A DNA stretch of 43,207 nt from Bradyrhizobium sp. BR 10289 (GCF_019455385.1 NZ_JACOFR010000043.1:1-43207), one strand, 5' to 3'; shown: positions 14,168 to 22,481, counted from the stretch's first letter. Numbers and translations: made by a program. Notes: generated from the letters alone by a model not told the origin.

Positions 14168-15604
14168 TCAGAACACCTCGAAATATTCGCGGTGCTCCCA
14201 GTCCGTCACCTCGCCCAGGAAGCGGTCGATCTCGGCGTTCTTGATGTGCGTGTAATAGTCCACGAACTCCGCACCCAGCTTTTCGCGGAAGAACGGATCG
14301 TCCTTCAACGCGCTGACCGCATCGCGCAGGCTCTTCGGCAGGAGTGGAGCCTTGGTCTCGTAGGGCGTATCGGCCGACGGGCCGGGATCGAGCTTGCGAT
14401 CGACGCCGTCGAGGCCTGAGAGCACCTGCGAGGCCATATAGAGATAGGGATTGGCGGCGGGCTCGCCGATGCGGTTTTCCAGACGCGTTGCGGCATCGCC
14501 CGGGCCGCCGAGCACGCGGATCATCACGCCGCGATTGTCGCGGCCCCAGATCGCGCGGTCCGGCGCCAGCGAATAGGAGCGATAGCGCTTGTAGCCGTTG
14601 ATGGTCGGCGTCGTGAAGACGGTCGAGGCGCGGGCGTGGTCGAGCAGGCCGGCGAGATACGACCTGCCGAACGCGCTGAGCGGCTCGGTGCCGTCCTTCG
14701 TCATGAACAGGTTCTCAGCCGTAGCGCGCGAGACGATCGACTGGTGAAGATGCCAGCCGCTGGCGAACACGTTCGGCAGCTTCGGCCGGCACATGAAGGT
14801 GGCATGATAGCCGTGGCGCCGCGCGATCTGCTTCACGGCGCTCCGAAACAGCACCATGTTGTCGGCGGGCTCGATGCCCTTCCTCGGCGCGAAGGTGAAC
14901 TCGCATTGGCTGGGGCCGAACTCGACCTCGACCGAGCGCAGCGGCAGCCCCAGCGCGACGATGTCGCGGCGCAAAATCTCCAGCACCGGCTCCATCTGAT
15001 CGAAGCGCTGCTCGGTGAGATATTGATAGCCGTGGCTGAGCAGGCTCACCGAAGGGGGCGTACCGGGCTGTCCCGCATCCTCCGCACGCATATGCGCGTC
15101 GTCGAGCTTGAAGATGTGGAATTCGACCTCTAACCCGGCGACGAAATCGTGGCCGCGGCCAGCGAGCTCGTCGAGCACCTTGCGATAGAGCGAGCGCGTC
15201 GCGAATGGCACGGGACGGCCGTCCTGGAAATGGAGGTCGCACAGCACCCAGCCCGTTGCCGGCGCCCAGGGCAGCACGCGAAACGTGGTGGTATCAGGCA
15301 CCATCAGCACGTCCGCCGCGCCCTCCATCTCCTTCATGCCGAACCCGCCCCCCGCGGTGAAGACCGGAAACACCGTGCGGTGCGAGGTGTCTTTCGCAAG
15401 CATGGTGGTGGTGATGGAGCAGCCGCTTTCCAGCGAGGCGATCGCCTCGGCGGCGATGATGGTCTTGCCGCGCAGGATGCCGTGCTGGTCGGGGAAGGCG
15501 AGGCGGATGACTTCGAGGTTCTTCTCCTCGACGATGCGACGCATGCGCGCTGCGGCGTCTTTCTGCTCATCCGACCACAGCGCATGACGCGCGACGAAAG
15601 TCAC
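14168..15604 (-). CDS. Glutamine synthetase-like gamma-glutamyl ligase
   Basis: This 478-residue cytoplasmic ligase of the glutamine synthetase fold joins glutamate to an amine using ATP. I chose the GTG at 15602-15604 because AAGGAGAG lies 6 bases before it; the upstream ATG would add 13 residues without a ribosome site. Metal and substrate motifs are in order: GLEVEFHIF, SVEVEFGPSQCEFTF, ASGWHLHQS (catalytic His), NGYKRYRSYSLAP, WGRDNRGVMIRV and RLENRIGEPAANPYLY. This is the family of gamma-glutamyl-polyamine and gamma-glutamylanilide synthases, not the housekeeping GlnA. It is read from the same strand as the Rieske oxygenase gene just upstream, which recalls aniline-type pathways in which a gamma-glutamylated amine is then oxygenated. 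The true substrate is unknown. Confidence 0.85.
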   Translation of the reverse strand: MTFVARHALWSDEQKDAAARMRRIVEEKNLEVIRLAFPDQHGILRGKTIIAAEAIASLESGCSITTTMLAKDTSHRTVFPVFTAGGGFGMKEMEGAADVLMVPDTTTFRVLPWAPATGWVLCDLHFQDGRPVPFATRSLYRKVLDELAGRGHDFVAGLEVEFHIFKLDDAHMRAEDAGQPGTPPSVSLLSHGYQYLTEQRFDQMEPVLEILRRDIVALGLPLRSVEVEFGPSQCEFTFAPRKGIEPADNMVLFRSAVKQIARRHGYHATFMCRPKLPNVFASGWHLHQSIVSRATAENLFMTKDGTEPLSAFGRSYLAGLLDHARASTVFTTPTINGYKRYRSYSLAPDRAIWGRDNRGVMIRVLGGPGDAATRLENRIGEPAANPYLYMASQVLSGLDGVDRKLDPGPSADTPYETKAPLLPKSLRDAVSALKDDPFFREKLGAEFVDYYTHIKNAEIDRFLGEVTDWEHREYFEVF

Positions 15605-15644
15605 TGCTATCTCTCCTTGATACTCTGCGCGAGCATAGTCCACA

Positions 15645-15748
15645 CTGTCATCGTCCGCGAAGGCGGACGATCCAGTATTCCAGAGACGGTCGTGTATCCA
15701 CGAGGGGCCGCGGCGTACTGGATGCCCCGCCTTCGCGGGGCACGACAG
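15645..15748. repeat. Palindromic repeat with inverted 33-bp ends
   Basis: Ends beginning CTGTCATCGTCC (15645-15677) and closing GGGGCACGACAG (15716-15748) are inverted copies with a few mismatches, several of them compensatory in the hairpin stem around GCGAAGGC. It belongs to the same general family as the element at 14018-14145. It separates the Rieske oxygenase gene from the downstream ligase gene on the same strand and could uncouple their expression. Confidence 0.7.
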
Positions 15749-15797
15749 CGGAGAACGTAGAGCCGCCGTCGCGGCCCGCCCGCAGCGAATGGCATCG

Positions 15798-17156
15798 TCA
15801 CTCCGCTGCCGTCAGCCGGTGCACGTTGTCCGCGATCTCCTTCGGGACCGGTGCCGTCCACGGCGCACCGCGGCGGCGCTTGACGTCGACTTCCATCCAG
15901 TAGGTCTCCCAGCCCCGCGTCGGCCCGATGCCGTCCATGGTCGCCGGACCCTGGATCGAGCGCGCATTGGCCTCGTCTAGGAACAGCATCGGCTTCTCGC
16001 CGCCGCCGACCTTCTCGATCTCGGCCCGCAGCAGGCGGCGATATTGCACGATCGCCTTGTCGCTCGAACCGAGATGCTCCTTGGTGCGGTCCTGGATCGC
16101 GCCCATCGATTCCACCGCCCATTGGTCGTGGACGTTGATGTCGTTGCCCATGCCGGTATAGGTCGCGGTCTGCTGCTCGTGCGGATCGAAGCCGTAATCG
16201 TTGCTGCGGTTCTTGCGCGAGGTGTAGTCGGGCAGTTCGTAGAGTTCGAGCCGCTGGTCGCGCATCTTCTGCTTGTCGACCGGGTTCGAATAGCTGGTGA
16301 AGATGGCGTACCAGTAGCAGTTCTCGTCGTCGACCGGTACGTGCCATTGCGTGATCGTCATCTCCGTGCTCATGGGAATGACGAAGCCGTGCGGGAAGAG
16401 CTGGTTGGTGACGCGCACATGGGTGCGCTCCTCGTCGATCTCGCGCAGCGCAATCAGCCGCAGACCGTATTCGGTGTGCTCGACATTGATGATCGGGCGG
16501 TCGTATTCGCGCAAAATCTTCGTCATCGGCAGATCCGAGCCGGCCGAGGCGCCGCGGAACTGCTTGCCGTAAGCGGTGGAGGTGTCCTCGTCCTCGAAGA
16601 AGCGATGCAGATAGGAGGCGTGCGCGGGATCGATGCCGACCTCCAGCGCCTGCAGCCAGTTGCAGGCCATATGGCCTTTGAATGCGAAGGTGTGCGTGCC
16701 GGGCGCAACGAAGCAGTCGATCTCCGGGAATGCGGGCGGGGCGCCTTCGCCGAGATAGGCCCAAAGGATGCCGCTCTTCTCCACCACCGGATAGGAGCGC
16801 TGGCGGATGTTTTGGCAGAGCTTCGAATCCTTCGGCTCGGCCGGCGTCTCGATGCACTGGCCGGTGGCGTCGAACAGCCAGCCGTGGAAGGCGCAGCGCA
16901 GGCCGCCATGCTCGAGTCGTCCGAAGGCGAGGTCGGCGCCGCGATGGGCGCAATGGCGATCGATCAGGCCATAGCGCCCGATTTCGTCGCGAAACAGCAC
17001 CAGGTTTTCGCCAAGCAGCCGCACGGGGCGGATCGGCCGCTCGCCCTGGAGTTCGTCGACCAGCGCAGCCGGCTGCCAGTAGCTCCGCATCAGCTTGCCG
17101 CACGGATCCCTAGGCCCGGTGCGGGTGATCAGGTCGTTCTGCTCCTGGCTCATCAT
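15798..17156 (-). CDS. Rieske non-haem iron oxygenase, large subunit
   Basis: This 452-residue oxygenase resembles the phthalate-dioxygenase group. The Rieske [2Fe-2S] cluster is held by Cys69, His71, Cys88 and His91 (HCAHRGADLAFG and LRCAFHGW). The mononuclear iron site has the GIDPAHASYLH motif with His179 and His184. Such enzymes hydroxylate aromatic rings or remove N- or O-alkyl groups, with electrons from a separate reductase. No reductase, ferredoxin or small subunit is encoded nearby, which fits a homotrimeric alpha-only oxygenase that borrows a reductase. The gene is divergent from an IclR regulator across a gap with a 25-bp palindrome, and a glutamine-synthetase-like ligase follows downstream. 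AAAGGA precedes the start. Confidence 0.9.
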   Translation of the reverse strand: MMSQEQNDLITRTGPRDPCGKLMRSYWQPAALVDELQGERPIRPVRLLGENLVLFRDEIGRYGLIDRHCAHRGADLAFGRLEHGGLRCAFHGWLFDATGQCIETPAEPKDSKLCQNIRQRSYPVVEKSGILWAYLGEGAPPAFPEIDCFVAPGTHTFAFKGHMACNWLQALEVGIDPAHASYLHRFFEDEDTSTAYGKQFRGASAGSDLPMTKILREYDRPIINVEHTEYGLRLIALREIDEERTHVRVTNQLFPHGFVIPMSTEMTITQWHVPVDDENCYWYAIFTSYSNPVDKQKMRDQRLELYELPDYTSRKNRSNDYGFDPHEQQTATYTGMGNDINVHDQWAVESMGAIQDRTKEHLGSSDKAIVQYRRLLRAEIEKVGGGEKPMLFLDEANARSIQGPATMDGIGPTRGWETYWMEVDVKRRRGAPWTAPVPKEIADNVHRLTAAE

Positions 17157-17187
17157 GGCAGTAGCATCCTTTGTGGAGTGGCGTGTG

Positions 17188-17212
17188 TTCGCCTATTGAA
17201 CGAATGGGCGAA
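17188..17212. promoter_or_regulatory. 25-bp palindromic operator in the Rieske/iclR divergent promoter
   Basis: The arms TTCGCCTATT (17188-17197) and AATGGGCGAA (17203-17212) are inverted repeats with one mismatch around a 5-bp centre. The site is 32 bp upstream of the Rieske start and 56 bp upstream of the chosen iclR start. It is the natural candidate for binding by the adjacent IclR-family protein, which would control both directions. Confidence 0.65.
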
Positions 17213-17267
17213 TTATGACATGCCTTCAAAAGGCGGCAAGCACTATTTTGCAGGACCATCCCGACCC

Positions 17268-18053
17268 ATGCCCAAGCTGAAGCGGACTGAGAGCGACGAG
17301 CGTGCGACGGATTTCGTCGAAGCCCTCGATCGCGGGTTGCGCCTGCTTCAGTGCTTTGCCACGACGACGGGACCGATGACCCTGAGCGATCTCGCCCGTG
17401 CCGCCGCACTGCCGCGCGCGACCACGCGGCGCATGCTGTTCACGCTTCAGCGCGGCGGCTACGTCTCCGGTGACGGAAAACTGTTCTCGCTGACGCCTCA
17501 TGTGCTGACGCTGGCGGCGTCGTATCTGCGCTCCAACCAGCTGGTCGCCGTCCTGCAACCGGTGCTCGATCGCGTCGCCAGCGCGGCGAACGAGATCTCC
17601 TCGCTCGCGGTGCTCGACGGTGACGACGTCGTGTTCGTCGCGCGCAGCAGTCCGGCGCGGATGTTCTCGGGTGGCCTGGAGATCGGTTATCGGCTTCCGG
17701 CCTTCTGCACCTCGGTCGGCCGCGCCATGCTCGGCCAGCTCGACGATGCCGATCTCGCCGCGCGCCTCAAGGCGGTGAATCGCGAGGCACTGACGCCGCA
17801 GACCGAAACCGATCCCAAGGCGCTGCTCGCGCGCATCGCCGCTGACCGGGCGCAGGGCTACTCGCTGGTCGACCGCGAAGCCGAGCCGCATTTTCGCTCG
17901 ATCTCGGTGCCGGTGCGCCGTTACGACGACGTGATCGTCGCGGCCATCAACATGGGCGCGCACGTCGATCGCGTGCCCGCACAGGAATTGATCGAGCGAT
18001 TTTTACCGCTGCTGCGCGAGGGCGCGGAATCGGTGCGGTCGCAGCTGCTGTAA
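17268..18053 (+). CDS. IclR-family transcriptional regulator (PcaR/PobR-like subgroup)
   Basis: The start chosen is the ATG at 17268, giving 261 residues; the ATG at 17220 is only a few bases from the palindrome and has a weaker ribosome site. The N-terminal winged helix-turn-helix begins DFVEALDRGLRLLQCFATTT, followed by MTLSDLARAAALPRATTRRM and LQRGGYV. The effector domain shows FCTSVGRAMLGQ and the C-terminal SISVPVRRYDD with AAINMGAH, standard for IclR proteins that sense aromatic acids. It is divergent from the Rieske oxygenase gene and converges on the haemoglobin gene with only 6 bp between stops. It probably controls the oxygenase and ligase. Confidence 0.92.
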   Translation: MPKLKRTESDERATDFVEALDRGLRLLQCFATTTGPMTLSDLARAAALPRATTRRMLFTLQRGGYVSGDGKLFSLTPHVLTLAASYLRSNQLVAVLQPVLDRVASAANEISSLAVLDGDDVVFVARSSPARMFSGGLEIGYRLPAFCTSVGRAMLGQLDDADLAARLKAVNREALTPQTETDPKALLARIAADRAQGYSLVDREAEPHFRSISVPVRRYDDVIVAAINMGAHVDRVPAQELIERFLPLLREGAESVRSQLL

Positions 18054-18059
18054 GCCGAA

Positions 18060-18452
18060 TTATCGATTGCGCATCCAGTCGGCGAGCCCCGATATCGCCT
18101 TGTCGAGGTCCTGCCGTGCAGCGGCGTCCGTTACCGTCTCTTCCATCGCGCCGCGCATGCAAAGCAGCCAGGCGTCGCGTTCGGCATCGCCGATGGCAAA
18201 GCCGATGTGCCGCTGCCGCAGCCGCGGATGGCCCTTCTCGGGGGTATAGAGTTTGGGACCGCCGGTCCATTCGGTGAGATAGCGCTTCAGCACGTCCCTG
18301 ATCAGGCCGAGGTCGTGCGCGTGCATGGCGCGGATCACTTGCGCCTCCGGCAGCGTGTCCATGCGATCGTAGAAGCGGTCGACCAGAAGATCGATCGTGG
18401 CACGGCCGCCGATCCGCTCGAACATGGAGATGGCGACGTCACTGTCGGTCAT
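18060..18452 (-). CDS. Group II truncated haemoglobin
   Basis: This 130-residue 2-over-2 globin has the group II pattern: FERIGG at 11-16, Tyr28 (B10) in RFYDRMD, the YLTEWTGGP turn, then GHPRLRQRHIGFAI with the proximal His82, and Trp95 (G8) in RDAWLLCM. Group II globins bind oxygen tightly and are linked to oxygen or nitric-oxide chemistry. It is on the same strand as boxR, 57 bp downstream, so it may be read through from the boxR promoter. A role in supplying or sensing oxygen for the O2-dependent benzoyl-CoA pathway is possible but is only inferred from position. Confidence 0.88.
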   Translation of the reverse strand: MTDSDVAISMFERIGGRATIDLLVDRFYDRMDTLPEAQVIRAMHAHDLGLIRDVLKRYLTEWTGGPKLYTPEKGHPRLRQRHIGFAIGDAERDAWLLCMRGAMEETVTDAAARQDLDKAISGLADWMRNR

Positions 18453-18509
18453 GACTCAATCCTAAGCTTGTGGGCTCGGATATATTGTCATTCCAGCAAT
18501 AGGCCAACC

Positions 18510-19418
18510 CTACAGCGCCACGCTCCGCAGGCCGAAGTTGCGGGCTTCGTTCTGCAGCACCGGGCGCACGGCATCGATCAGCCTTGCAGCGGCCGCGTCG
18601 ACCGACAGCCCTGCCGTATCCACCACCGCCGCCGCGCGCGAATAGAGCGGCTCCCGGCTCAGCAAAATGTTGCGCAACTCGGCCATGGCGGAGCGGTCGT
18701 CGGCCATCGGGCGCAGATCGCCCTGGCGGCGCACGCGGGCCATGTGCTCTTCGGGCTCGGCCTTCAGCCAGATCGTGTAGAACGAGGTCAGGATCTGGTC
18801 GAAGGTCAGGGGCTCCGAGACGATGCCGCCGCCGGTCGCCAGCACCATCAGCTCGTTGCGCGCGAGCAGTTGCTGCAGCGCGGCCTGCTCCATGCGCCTG
18901 AAACCTTCCTGGCCGTAGAGCGCGATGATCTCGGCAACCGAAAGGCCGTTCTGCTGCTCGATCTCCTTGTTGAGCTCGACAAAGCTCCAGCCGATCTTCT
19001 TCGCCAGCATTCGCCCCAGCGTCGACTTGCCGGCGCCGCGAAGGCCGATCAGCGCGATGCCGCAGAACGGCGCGCGTCGCGGCGCCGATGCGTTGCCCCC
19101 GGCGAGCAGATCCTTGGCTTGCGCGATCTGCGCCGGCGTCGCCTTACGCAGGAGATCGCGGAACATCTGCCAGTCCGGCGTCGGATCGGCTGAGGGCAGC
19201 AGATCTTCGAGATGCGCGCCCATCGCGTCGGAGACGCGGCGGAGCAGCACGATGGAGACATTGCCCTTGCCGCTCTCGAGCTGCGCGATGTAGCGCTCCG
19301 AAATCCCTGATACCTTGGCGAGCACTTTGCGCGACATGCCGCGCAGCGCGCGCATGGTTCGCACGCGCTGGCCGAGCTGTTCGAGAAAGCGGGATTCGGC
19401 GTCCGGACTGTCGGTCAT
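18510..19418 (-). CDS. boxR: BoxR-type benzoyl-CoA-responsive repressor (XRE domain fused to shikimate-kinase-like domain)
   Basis: This 302-residue fusion has an XRE helix-turn-helix (about 15-72; RVRTMRALRGMSRKVLAKVS, then GISERYIAQLESGKGNVSI), a linker, and a shikimate-kinase-like P-loop domain from about 118. This is the known architecture of BoxR/BzdR, repressors of benzoate catabolism released by benzoyl-CoA. Walker A GLRGAGKS (125-132), EGFRRME and ATGGG are kept. The shikimate-binding DxD of true kinases is replaced by ELN in FVELNKEIE, which fits a ligand change. The gene is divergent from benzoate-CoA ligase. Exact TGCA-N6-TGCA operators stand before boxC and livH, and a degenerate one lies in this gene's own divergent promoter. 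Confidence 0.92.
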   Translation of the reverse strand: MTDSPDAESRFLEQLGQRVRTMRALRGMSRKVLAKVSGISERYIAQLESGKGNVSIVLLRRVSDAMGAHLEDLLPSADPTPDWQMFRDLLRKATPAQIAQAKDLLAGGNASAPRRAPFCGIALIGLRGAGKSTLGRMLAKKIGWSFVELNKEIEQQNGLSVAEIIALYGQEGFRRMEQAALQQLLARNELMVLATGGGIVSEPLTFDQILTSFYTIWLKAEPEEHMARVRRQGDLRPMADDRSAMAELRNILLSREPLYSRAAAVVDTAGLSVDAAAARLIDAVRPVLQNEARNFGLRSVAL

Positions 19419-19452
19419 GAGCCTTCTTTACAGGGTCCTGCGGCGCGTTGTA

Positions 19453-19468
19453 ATGAAACATAGTGCGT
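19453..19468. promoter_or_regulatory. Degenerate BoxR-type operator between boxR and the ligase gene
   Basis: ATGAAACATAGTGCGT agrees with the 16-bp operator at 10462-10477 and 22481-22496 in 13 of 16 positions. Each TGCA half has one change (TGAA, TGCG). It sits just upstream of a perfect TTGACA (19476-19481). A TATAAT hexamer is at 19511-19516, but the two hexamers are 29 bp apart and cannot be a simple pair. Weak autoregulation of boxR and moderate control of the ligase would fit. Confidence 0.45.
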
Positions 19469-19538
19469 GCTGGCATTGACAGCAAGCCGTCACAGTGTCT
19501 TTCTATGAATTATAATTCTAAATTCGGGGGAGACGACC

Positions 19539-21080
19539 GTGAGCGAGGGATCCTACAACGCGGTGACCTGGCTGCTCGACCGTAACGTCGAGGAGGGGCG
19601 CGGCAACAAGCTCGCCTTCGACGACACCGTCTCGCGGCTGACCTATGGCGAGCTCCAGCAGCAGACCCGGCGCGCCGCCAACATGCTGCGCCGGCTCGGC
19701 GTCCGCCGCGAGGAGCGCGTGGCAATGATCATGCTCGACACGATCGATTTCCCGATTGTGTTTTTGGGTGCGATCCGCGCCGGCATCGTGCCGGTGCCGC
19801 TCAATACGCTGCTGACCGCGGACCAATATGCCTACATCCTTGCGGATTGCCGCGCACGCGTGCTGTTCGTGTCCGAGGCGCTCTATCCCGTCATCAAGGA
19901 CGTGGTCGGCCGCATGCCGGATCTCGAGCACGTCGTGGTCTCCGGCGCCAAGCAGAACGGCCACAAGCAGCTCGCGGAAGAAATCTCCGGCGAGAGCGAC
20001 CAGTTCACCACCGCCGCGACGCATCCCGACGAACCGGCGTTCTGGCTCTATTCGTCCGGCTCGACCGGCATGCCCAAGGGCGTGCGCCACATCCATTCGA
20101 ACTTGCAGGCGACCGCGGATACCTATGCGAAGCAGGTGCTCGGCATCCGCGAGAGCGACGTTTGTCTCTCCGCCGCAAAGCTGTTCTTCGCCTACGGCCT
20201 CGGCAATGCATTGACCTTCCCGATGTCGGTCGGCGCCAGCGTGATCCTCAACAGCGAGCGCCCGACGCCGGCGCGCATGTTCGATTTGATGAACCGCTAC
20301 GAGCCGACGATCTTCTACGGCGTACCGACCTTGTTCGCGGCCATGCTCAACGACGAGACGATGAAGAGCGAGCGCGGCGGCGGCGCCTTGCGCATCTGCA
20401 CTTCGGCCGGCGAGGCGCTGCCGGAATCCGTCGGCAACAGCTGGAAATCGCGGTTCGGCGTCGACATCCTCGACGGCGTCGGCTCGACCGAGCTGCTGCA
20501 CATTTTTCTCTCGAACGCGCCGGGCGACATCAAGTACGGCTCCTCCGGCAAGCCGGTGCCGGGCTATGCGGTGCGGCTCGTCAACGAAGCCGGGCAGGAC
20601 GTTGCCGACGGCGAGGTTGGCGAACTGCTGGTCGATGCGCCCTCCGCCGGCGAGGGCTACTGGAACCAGCGCCACAAGAGCCGCCGCACCTTCGAGGGCC
20701 CGTGGACCCGCACCGGCGACAAATATGTCCGCGACGCCGAGGGCCGCTACACCTTCTGCGGCCGCGCCGACGACATGTTCAAGGTCTCCGGCATCTGGGT
20801 CTCGCCCTTCGAGGTCGAGAGCGCACTCATCACGCATCCCGCCGTGCTGGAAGCCGCCGTCGTGCCCGAAGCCGATCCGGAAGGGTTGCTCAAGCCCAAG
20901 GCCTTCGTCGTGCTGCGGCCGGGCGCAAAGACGAGCGATTTGCAGGAGATGCTGAAGGAGCACGTCAAGCAGAAGATCGGCCCCTGGAAATATCCGCGCT
21001 GGATCGACGTAGTGGACTCCCTGCCGAAAACGGCAACGGGAAAGATCCAGCGGTTCAAATTGCGCGAGGGCGCGAACTGA
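19539..21080 (+). CDS. Benzoate-CoA ligase
   Basis: This 513-residue enzyme activates benzoate to benzoyl-CoA with ATP, the entry step of the box pathway, in the cytoplasm. Adenylate-forming motifs are clear: YSSGSTGMPKGV (A3), FYGVPTLFAAM, DGVGSTELLHIF (A5), TGDKYVRDAEGRYTFCGRAD (A7-A8), FKVSGIWVSPFEVE and the catalytic lysine in TATGKIQRFKLRE. The start is GTG at 19539, with GGGGGAG 7 bases upstream. It is divergent from boxR and heads a plus-strand series with the hydrolase, DUF309, boxC and boxB genes. Ligases of this group may also take substituted benzoates. Confidence 0.93.
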   Translation: MSEGSYNAVTWLLDRNVEEGRGNKLAFDDTVSRLTYGELQQQTRRAANMLRRLGVRREERVAMIMLDTIDFPIVFLGAIRAGIVPVPLNTLLTADQYAYILADCRARVLFVSEALYPVIKDVVGRMPDLEHVVVSGAKQNGHKQLAEEISGESDQFTTAATHPDEPAFWLYSSGSTGMPKGVRHIHSNLQATADTYAKQVLGIRESDVCLSAAKLFFAYGLGNALTFPMSVGASVILNSERPTPARMFDLMNRYEPTIFYGVPTLFAAMLNDETMKSERGGGALRICTSAGEALPESVGNSWKSRFGVDILDGVGSTELLHIFLSNAPGDIKYGSSGKPVPGYAVRLVNEAGQDVADGEVGELLVDAPSAGEGYWNQRHKSRRTFEGPWTRTGDKYVRDAEGRYTFCGRADDMFKVSGIWVSPFEVESALITHPAVLEAAVVPEADPEGLLKPKAFVVLRPGAKTSDLQEMLKEHVKQKIGPWKYPRWIDVVDSLPKTATGKIQRFKLREGAN

Positions 21081-21110
21081 GCGCCCGCGTGAACGAACGA
21101 GAGTGACAGC

Positions 21111-21929
21111 ATGACCAAGCTCACCCCCACCGGCTTCCTCAGCATCGGCACGGCCAGCCTCGAATACAAATGGCTCGCGCCGCAATCGGCCGATGCGCCC
21201 ACCATCGTCATGCTGCACGAAGGGCTCGGCTCGGTCGGCCTGTGGAACGATTTTCCGGAGAAAGTGCAGCAAGCCACCGGTGCCGGCGTCTTCGTCTATT
21301 CGCGCGCAGGTTACGGCCAGTCGAGCCCGATCGCGCTGCCGCGTCCGCTCGATTACATGCAGCGCGAGGCGTTCGACGTGCTGCCGAAGATCCTTGACGC
21401 GATCTCCTTCAAGCGCGGCCTGCTGCTCGGCCATTCCGACGGTGCCTCGATTGCGACGATCTATGCCGGGGCGCATCAGGATCACCGCCTGCAAGGCCTC
21501 GTGCTGATCGCGCCGCATTTCATCGTCGAGGACATCTCGGTCAAATCGATCGCCGCGATCAAGACCACGTTCGAAACCACCGACCTCAAGGCAAAACTGG
21601 CGCGCTGGCACAAGGACGTGGACAACGCCTTCTACGGCTGGAACGGCGCCTGGCTCGATCCGAAATTCCGCGATTGGGACATCTCGGAATACCTCGCCTA
21701 TATCCGCGTACCCATCCTGGTCGTGCAAGGACGGGACGACCAATATGGGACGCTGCGACAGCTCGAAATCGCGCGGGAAGAGTGTTACTGTCCGGTAGAT
21801 TTGAAAATTATTTCAGAGGCGGGCCATTCCCCGCATCGTGAAGCGCCGGGGGCGACGCTTGACGCGATTGAGCAATTTGCAAGAGCGGCCCTGCGCGACG
21901 ATCAGGGACTTCAAGGACACGCCGCATGA
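21111..21929 (+). CDS. Alpha/beta hydrolase in the benzoate cluster
   Basis: This 272-residue soluble alpha/beta hydrolase has the oxyanion region MLHEGLGS near residue 35 and the nucleophile elbow GHSDG with Ser109. VQGRDDQYG provides the acid and EAGHSPHRE the catalytic histidine. It lies 30 bp after the ligase gene and is probably cotranscribed. In a CoA pathway it might hydrolyse a thioester or ester, for instance as a safety valve for benzoyl-CoA, or it might open a ring intermediate. None of this is shown by sequence. The C-terminal 15 residues are poorly conserved-looking. Confidence 0.85.
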   Translation: MTKLTPTGFLSIGTASLEYKWLAPQSADAPTIVMLHEGLGSVGLWNDFPEKVQQATGAGVFVYSRAGYGQSSPIALPRPLDYMQREAFDVLPKILDAISFKRGLLLGHSDGASIATIYAGAHQDHRLQGLVLIAPHFIVEDISVKSIAAIKTTFETTDLKAKLARWHKDVDNAFYGWNGAWLDPKFRDWDISEYLAYIRVPILVVQGRDDQYGTLRQLEIAREECYCPVDLKIISEAGHSPHREAPGATLDAIEQFARAALRDDQGLQGHAA

Positions 21930-21947
21930 TCATGCGGAGGCACATCC

Positions 21948-22475
21948 ATGAATGTGCCTTCACATGCAGGCGGTCCGTTGCCATGGCCACGATGGGCCTA
22001 TGTGCCGGGCGAGACCGGCGGTGTCGATGCGGATTCCGAGACGCTTGACCTCGCCAAGGCGCTGGTGCCGCCGGCCTTCCGCGGCTATGTGCCGGCGCGC
22101 CATCCGGCGCTGCGCTACGGCTTGTCCCTCAACGACCGCGGCTATTTCTGGGAAGCGCAGGAGGTGCTGGAGGCGGTGTGGGCCGCAGCACCGCAAGGCG
22201 GCCGCGAGCGCATTCTGCTGCGCGCCTGCATTCTCGTCTCCAATGCGAATCTGCGTCTGCGGATGCAACGGTCGCATTCGGCCGCGCGCCTGTTCGGCGA
22301 TGCGCTGGCGGAGCTGCGCGCCCTCAGCACGCGCAAGGCGGCGGTGGGCGGCGATGGCTTCGTCGAGAGCTTTCCAATTCCCGCTCTGACCGCGCTGCTC
22401 CAGGCCAAGCTCGGCCGACCCCAGCTCTCCAAGGCCGACTGGATCGCGCTCAGCGCCGTCGTGCGGTCCCAATAG
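21948..22475 (+). CDS. DUF309-family protein
   Basis: This 175-residue protein has the DUF309 core LNDRGYFWEAQEVLEAVWAA (residues about 64-83), where the usual HEVLE is QEVLE. The family is helical and of unknown function. The N-terminal 50 residues are Pro- and Gly-rich. It starts 18 bp after the hydrolase and ends 5 bp before the BoxR-type operator ahead of boxC, so it belongs to the ligase transcript rather than the boxC one. No catalytic role can be read from the sequence. Confidence 0.75.
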   Translation: MNVPSHAGGPLPWPRWAYVPGETGGVDADSETLDLAKALVPPAFRGYVPARHPALRYGLSLNDRGYFWEAQEVLEAVWAAAPQGGRERILLRACILVSNANLRLRMQRSHSAARLFGDALAELRALSTRKAAVGGDGFVESFPIPALTALLQAKLGRPQLSKADWIALSAVVRSQ

Positions 22476-22481
22476 CCCACA

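Noticed and set aside
16044..17267. Upstream extension of the IclR reading frame to 669 residues
   Set aside because: The extension is antisense to the Rieske oxygenase, lacks a start with a ribosome site, and the IclR domain begins only after 17268.
19476..19516. TTGACA and TATAAT as one promoter for the ligase gene
   Set aside because: The hexamers are 29 bp apart, too far for a sigma-70 promoter; they may belong to different start sites.
19518..21743. Minus-strand open frame of 741 codons across the benzoate-CoA ligase and hydrolase genes
   Set aside because: It is antisense to two well-supported enzymes, has an His/Arg/Gly/Asp-rich composition typical of the reverse frame of GC-rich genes, and shows no domain.
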